Positions 6,935-8,792 of a stretch of DNA of 8,792 nucleotides are shown here, piece by piece; positions within the stretch are counted from its first letter, which is position 1; each line of letters opens with the position of its first letter. A model generated the notes under the pieces. That model saw only the letters and a program-made list of their open reading frames with translations. It made no database searches and was not told the DNA's origin. This DNA is from Gemmatimonas phototrophica. GTDB lineage: Bacteria > Gemmatimonadota > Gemmatimonadetes > Gemmatimonadales > Gemmatimonadaceae. The stretch spans positions 1 through 8,792 of the forward strand of contig CAMBRJ010000093.1 in the NCBI GenBank assembly GCA_945870175.1, read 5' to 3'. The position numbers and the translations under genes are program-made.

Positions 6935-7827
6935 GACGTGCGCTCTTCGAACGGTCGCCTATTGACGGTGACCGGCGTCATCGCCGCCACGGGTGGCTCG
7001 GGCATCGGCATCTCGGCGGTCTCGTCTTCCGATGTTTCCTCGGCCAGCTCCTCGGCTTCATCGGCTGCCGCTTCGGCATCGATGGCGCGCCGCTCGACCT
7101 GATACCGCTGGTACCACGCGCGCGTGACTTCGCCGGCGAGCTCGCGATTGCCGAGACCGAACGACAGCGACAACGCCAGCGCCACCGCACCGAACAGAAT
7201 GGCAAACGCCGTCGTGACGATGTCGGTGGCGATGCCCAACTCCTGCAACGCCATGAACACCGCGAGCACGATCACGCCGGCGCGACCCGTCCGCGCCAGC
7301 CACGGCCCCCCATGCAATCCGCCCGCCGACGCCATGATGAGGCCACCGACGAACCCGCCCAGCACGATACCGAGAATGATGATCACGATCGCCGCAATCA
7401 CGCTCGGGATGTAGCTCACCAGTTCGGAGAACACGTTCGCGAGCGATTCGAGACCGATCGCATTCGCCGCCACCAGCAGCACGGCGAACATCACGCACCA
7501 GAACAACAAATTGGCGATGACCTTCGCCGGATTCAGATGCGAACCCGAACGCTCGACGGCGTGCATCACGCCGCCGCGCTCCAGCAGCTGATTCAAATGC
7601 ATGCGGCGCAGCAATCGCGCGGTGCCCTTCTCGATCACCTTCGCCACGAGATAGCCGGCGAAGAGAATGACGAGCGCGCCGAACAACGCAGGCAGGAATT
7701 CGCCAAGCAGCGCGAAACTCTGCTCGAGACGTTCCGTGAACGTGGACATCAGCGCGGACTGACCCGAGTCGGCCTGCGTCGCGGCGGATGCGAGCTGCAC
7801 AGAGTCGGGAAACTGTTGTGGTAACAA
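6931..7827 (-). CDS. CmpX-like membrane protein with conserved TM-helix repeats (MscS-related)
   Basis: This is an inner-membrane protein of the conserved TM-helix (TM_helix, CmpX-like) family, related to small mechanosensitive channels. Hydrophobic segments lie at about 44-63, 103-122, 139-163, 182-199 and 203-224. The last ends in SFGLGNRELAGEV, the glycine-containing signature typical of the family. The large MscS beta-domain seen in longer homologues is absent. The family is thought to affect membrane tension or ion flux; the exact role here is not known. Residues about 245-275 form an unusual acidic, Ala/Glu-rich helix, and the last 25 residues are Pro-rich. The listed start is a TTG. 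ATG at 7749 would give 272 residues starting MSTFTERL. The A/T-rich first codons (TTG TTA CCA CAA) resemble a real translation start, so the longer form is slightly favoured, but no Shine-Dalgarno supports either. The gene overlaps the secreted-protein gene by four bases, so the two probably act in the same envelope process. Confidence 0.85.
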   Translation of the reverse strand: MLPQQFPDSVQLASAATQADSGQSALMSTFTERLEQSFALLGEFLPALFGALVILFAGYLVAKVIEKGTARLLRRMHLNQLLERGGVMHAVERSGSHLNPAKVIANLLFWCVMFAVLLVAANAIGLESLANVFSELVSYIPSVIAAIVIIILGIVLGGFVGGLIMASAGGLHGGPWLARTGRAGVIVLAVFMALQELGIATDIVTTAFAILFGAVALALSLSFGLGNRELAGEVTRAWYQRYQVERRAIDAEAAADEAEELAEETSEDETAEMPMPEPPVAAMTPVTVNRRPFEERTS

Positions 7828-7872
7828 AGTCAGATGGAGAGGGGATGCCTGCGGACCTGCTGAAAACTAGCG

Positions 7873-7901
7873 AAACCGTCGTCACGACGGAGGGGAGCCC
7901 C
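7873..7901 (-). terminator. Terminator-like hairpin after the zinc-ribbon gene
   Basis: Read on the minus strand, CCGTCG (7890-7885) and CGACGG (7881-7876) form a perfect 6-bp stem with a TGA loop, followed at once by TTT and a second short run of T a few bases on. A smaller GGGG-CT-CCCC palindrome (7901-7892) lies just before it. It starts shortly after the TAA stop of the zinc-ribbon gene and precedes the membrane-protein gene, so it probably separates the two transcription units, though some read-through is likely with so short a T-tract. Confidence 0.5.
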
Positions 7902-7904
7902 GAC

Positions 7905-8129
7905 TTACAGGCGCGTTCCCCGCTTCACATCAAAGATGACGCTGCGGCGACACTGTGGGCAGAGCAGCCACTCTCGCTGCCGGTGGTAGCCCAACCCGAA
8001 CGACCCGCCACCGATGGCCCGCTGCGTCATGAGCACCGAGCAGCGGGGACAGCGGGGGATCTCCCCGCCCTGCACGGTCTCGCGCATGGCCTTTTCTTCG
8101 GTCGGCGTGAAGCGCGCCGTTTCCGTCAC
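7905..8129 (-). CDS. Small zinc-ribbon protein, 74 aa
   Basis: This is a small, probably cytoplasmic protein with two CPxC knuckles, Cys27/Cys30 (CPRC) and Cys57/Cys60 (CPQC), 26 residues apart. That is the classic pattern of a zinc ribbon binding one structural zinc. The family and partner are unknown; such proteins often bind nucleic acid or another protein. I chose the GTG at 8129-8127 because it overlaps the TGA stop of the upstream oxidoreductase by four bases (GTGA), a common mark of translational coupling. The same frame stays open upstream to 8207, but that extension lies inside the oxidoreductase gene and is Arg/Gly-rich without motifs, so it is likely a shadow. No Shine-Dalgarno is visible, which fits reinitiation after the upstream stop. 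A terminator-like hairpin follows. An internal ATG at residue 15 is a less likely start. Confidence 0.8.
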   Translation of the reverse strand: MTETARFTPTEEKAMRETVQGGEIPRCPRCSVLMTQRAIGGGSFGLGYHRQREWLLCPQCRRSVIFDVKRGTRL

Positions 8130-8792
8130 AGCCGCACGACCACTTTGCCGAACTGCGCGCCCGACGAGAGCCGCTCGAAGGCCTTGGCCGACTCCGCGAT
8201 CGACCACACCGAGTCCACCGGCGGCATCAGGTCGCCCTCTCGGAAGAGCGCCGTCATCGCATCGAACTCGGCGTCATTCCCCATGGTCGATCCCATCAGC
8301 GTCCACTGATTCCAGAACATCCGACGCACGTCGAGCTGCACGAACGGCCCGCTCGTGCCACCGCAGGTCACGAGGCGCCCCCGCTTACCGAGCGCGACCA
8401 ATGACTGCGACCAGGTCGCTTCACCCACCGAATCGATCACTACGTCCACACCGCGCTTGGCGGTCCGGGCGCGCACCTCACGCCCAAGGTCGGGCTGCCG
8501 GTGGTCGAGGAGGTGGTCGGCCCCGAGGGCCTGCGCCCGGGCCAGCTTCTCGGGGCTCCCCGAGGTCACCCACGCCGTCGCGCCGATGCGTTTCACGATC
8601 TGCAGCGCCGCCAGCGCCACCCCGCCGCCGATGCCCCAGATCAACACGTGATCGCTCGGCTGCACCTGCGCGCGGGTCACGATCATCCGCCACGCCGTGA
8701 GCGTGGCCAGCGGAAACGCCGCCGCCGCCTCGAACGGGATGGTGTCGGGACTGACGCGCACGTTGTCGGCCGGCACGACGACGTAATCGGCG
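8126..8792 (-). CDS. MDR-family NAD(P)H-dependent oxidoreductase (quinone oxidoreductase/alcohol dehydrogenase type), N-terminus outside window
   Basis: The visible 221 residues are the C-terminal two thirds of a medium-chain dehydrogenase/reductase; the N-terminal catalytic part lies beyond the right edge. The fragment opens with ADYVVVPADN, the usual end of the GroES-like domain. It then has the AAAAFPLATLTAW helix, the Rossmann nucleotide-binding loop GIGGGVA (visible residues 53-59), and TSGSPEKL at the end of the second strand. No acidic residue is seen at that strand end, which favours NADP over NAD. VDVVIDSVG (about 115-123) and a C-terminal FGKVVVRL strand complete the fold. Substrate cannot be predicted. 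Whether it binds catalytic or structural zinc cannot be judged, because those residues would lie in the missing part. Its stop overlaps the GTG of the zinc-ribbon gene, so the two are one transcription unit. Confidence 0.92.
   Translation of the reverse strand, partial: ADYVVVPADNVRVSPDTIPFEAAAAFPLATLTAWRMIVTRAQVQPSDHVLIWGIGGGVALAALQIVKRIGATAWVTSGSPEKLARAQALGADHLLDHRQPDLGREVRARTAKRGVDVVIDSVGEATWSQSLVALGKRGRLVTCGGTSGPFVQLDVRRMFWNQWTLMGSTMGNDAEFDAMTALFREGDLMPPVDSVWSIAESAKAFERLSSGAQFGKVVVRL

Noticed and set aside
7012..7085. Apparent short repeats of TCGGC/TTCCTCGG type
   Set aside because: They encode the acidic Ala/Glu-rich tail of the CmpX-like protein; this is codon-level low complexity, with no regular spacing as in a CRISPR or tandem-repeat array.
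5981..7102. A 373-codon plus-strand frame over the secreted-protein and membrane-protein genes
   Set aside because: It is antisense to two better-supported genes, has no domain signature and has a Pro/Arg-rich shadow composition.
7058..7885. A 275-codon minus-strand frame overlapping the CmpX-like gene
   Set aside because: It is out of frame with the gene that shows transmembrane helices and the family signature, and is Arg-rich without motifs.

Overview
This is a GC-rich bacterial chromosomal window with five or six genes on the minus strand and one gene on the plus strand. The GyrA sequence and the overall gene style suggest a Gemmatimonadota-like bacterium (Gemmatimonas type). That placement is an impression from the protein sequences and has not been tested by a search.

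Layout from left to right: (1) an unrecognised, arginine-rich protein of about 560 residues on the plus strand (8-1690), whose true start may lie left of the window; (2) a short convergent intergenic region (1691-1887) with three separate inverted-repeat structures; (3) on the minus strand, a REC-GAF-GGDEF diguanylate cyclase (3363-1888) lying 30 bases downstream of gyrA (5928-3394), so the two are probably co-transcribed from a good sigma70-like promoter at 6008-5980; (4) a two-gene minus-strand unit made of a CmpX-like membrane protein with conserved-TM-helix repeats (7827-6931) and a secreted protein of unknown function (6934-6065), overlapping by four bases; (5) a second minus-strand unit at the right edge made of an MDR-family (quinone oxidoreductase or alcohol dehydrogenase type) enzyme that runs off the window and a 74-residue zinc-ribbon protein starting at a GTGA overlap, closed by a terminator-like hairpin.

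How the genes may work together: gyrase A is housekeeping, controlling supercoiling and decatenation. The cyclase makes c-di-GMP in response to phosphorylation and perhaps a GAF ligand, and its position in the gyrA transcript would tie its expression to that of gyrase. The membrane protein and the secreted protein look like an envelope pair. The oxidoreductase and zinc ribbon look like a translationally coupled pair.

I found no convincing new multi-gene defence or mobile system, no CRISPR array, no tRNA or rRNA, and no insertion sequence. The most unexplained items are the 560-residue plus-strand protein and the inverted repeats beside it.
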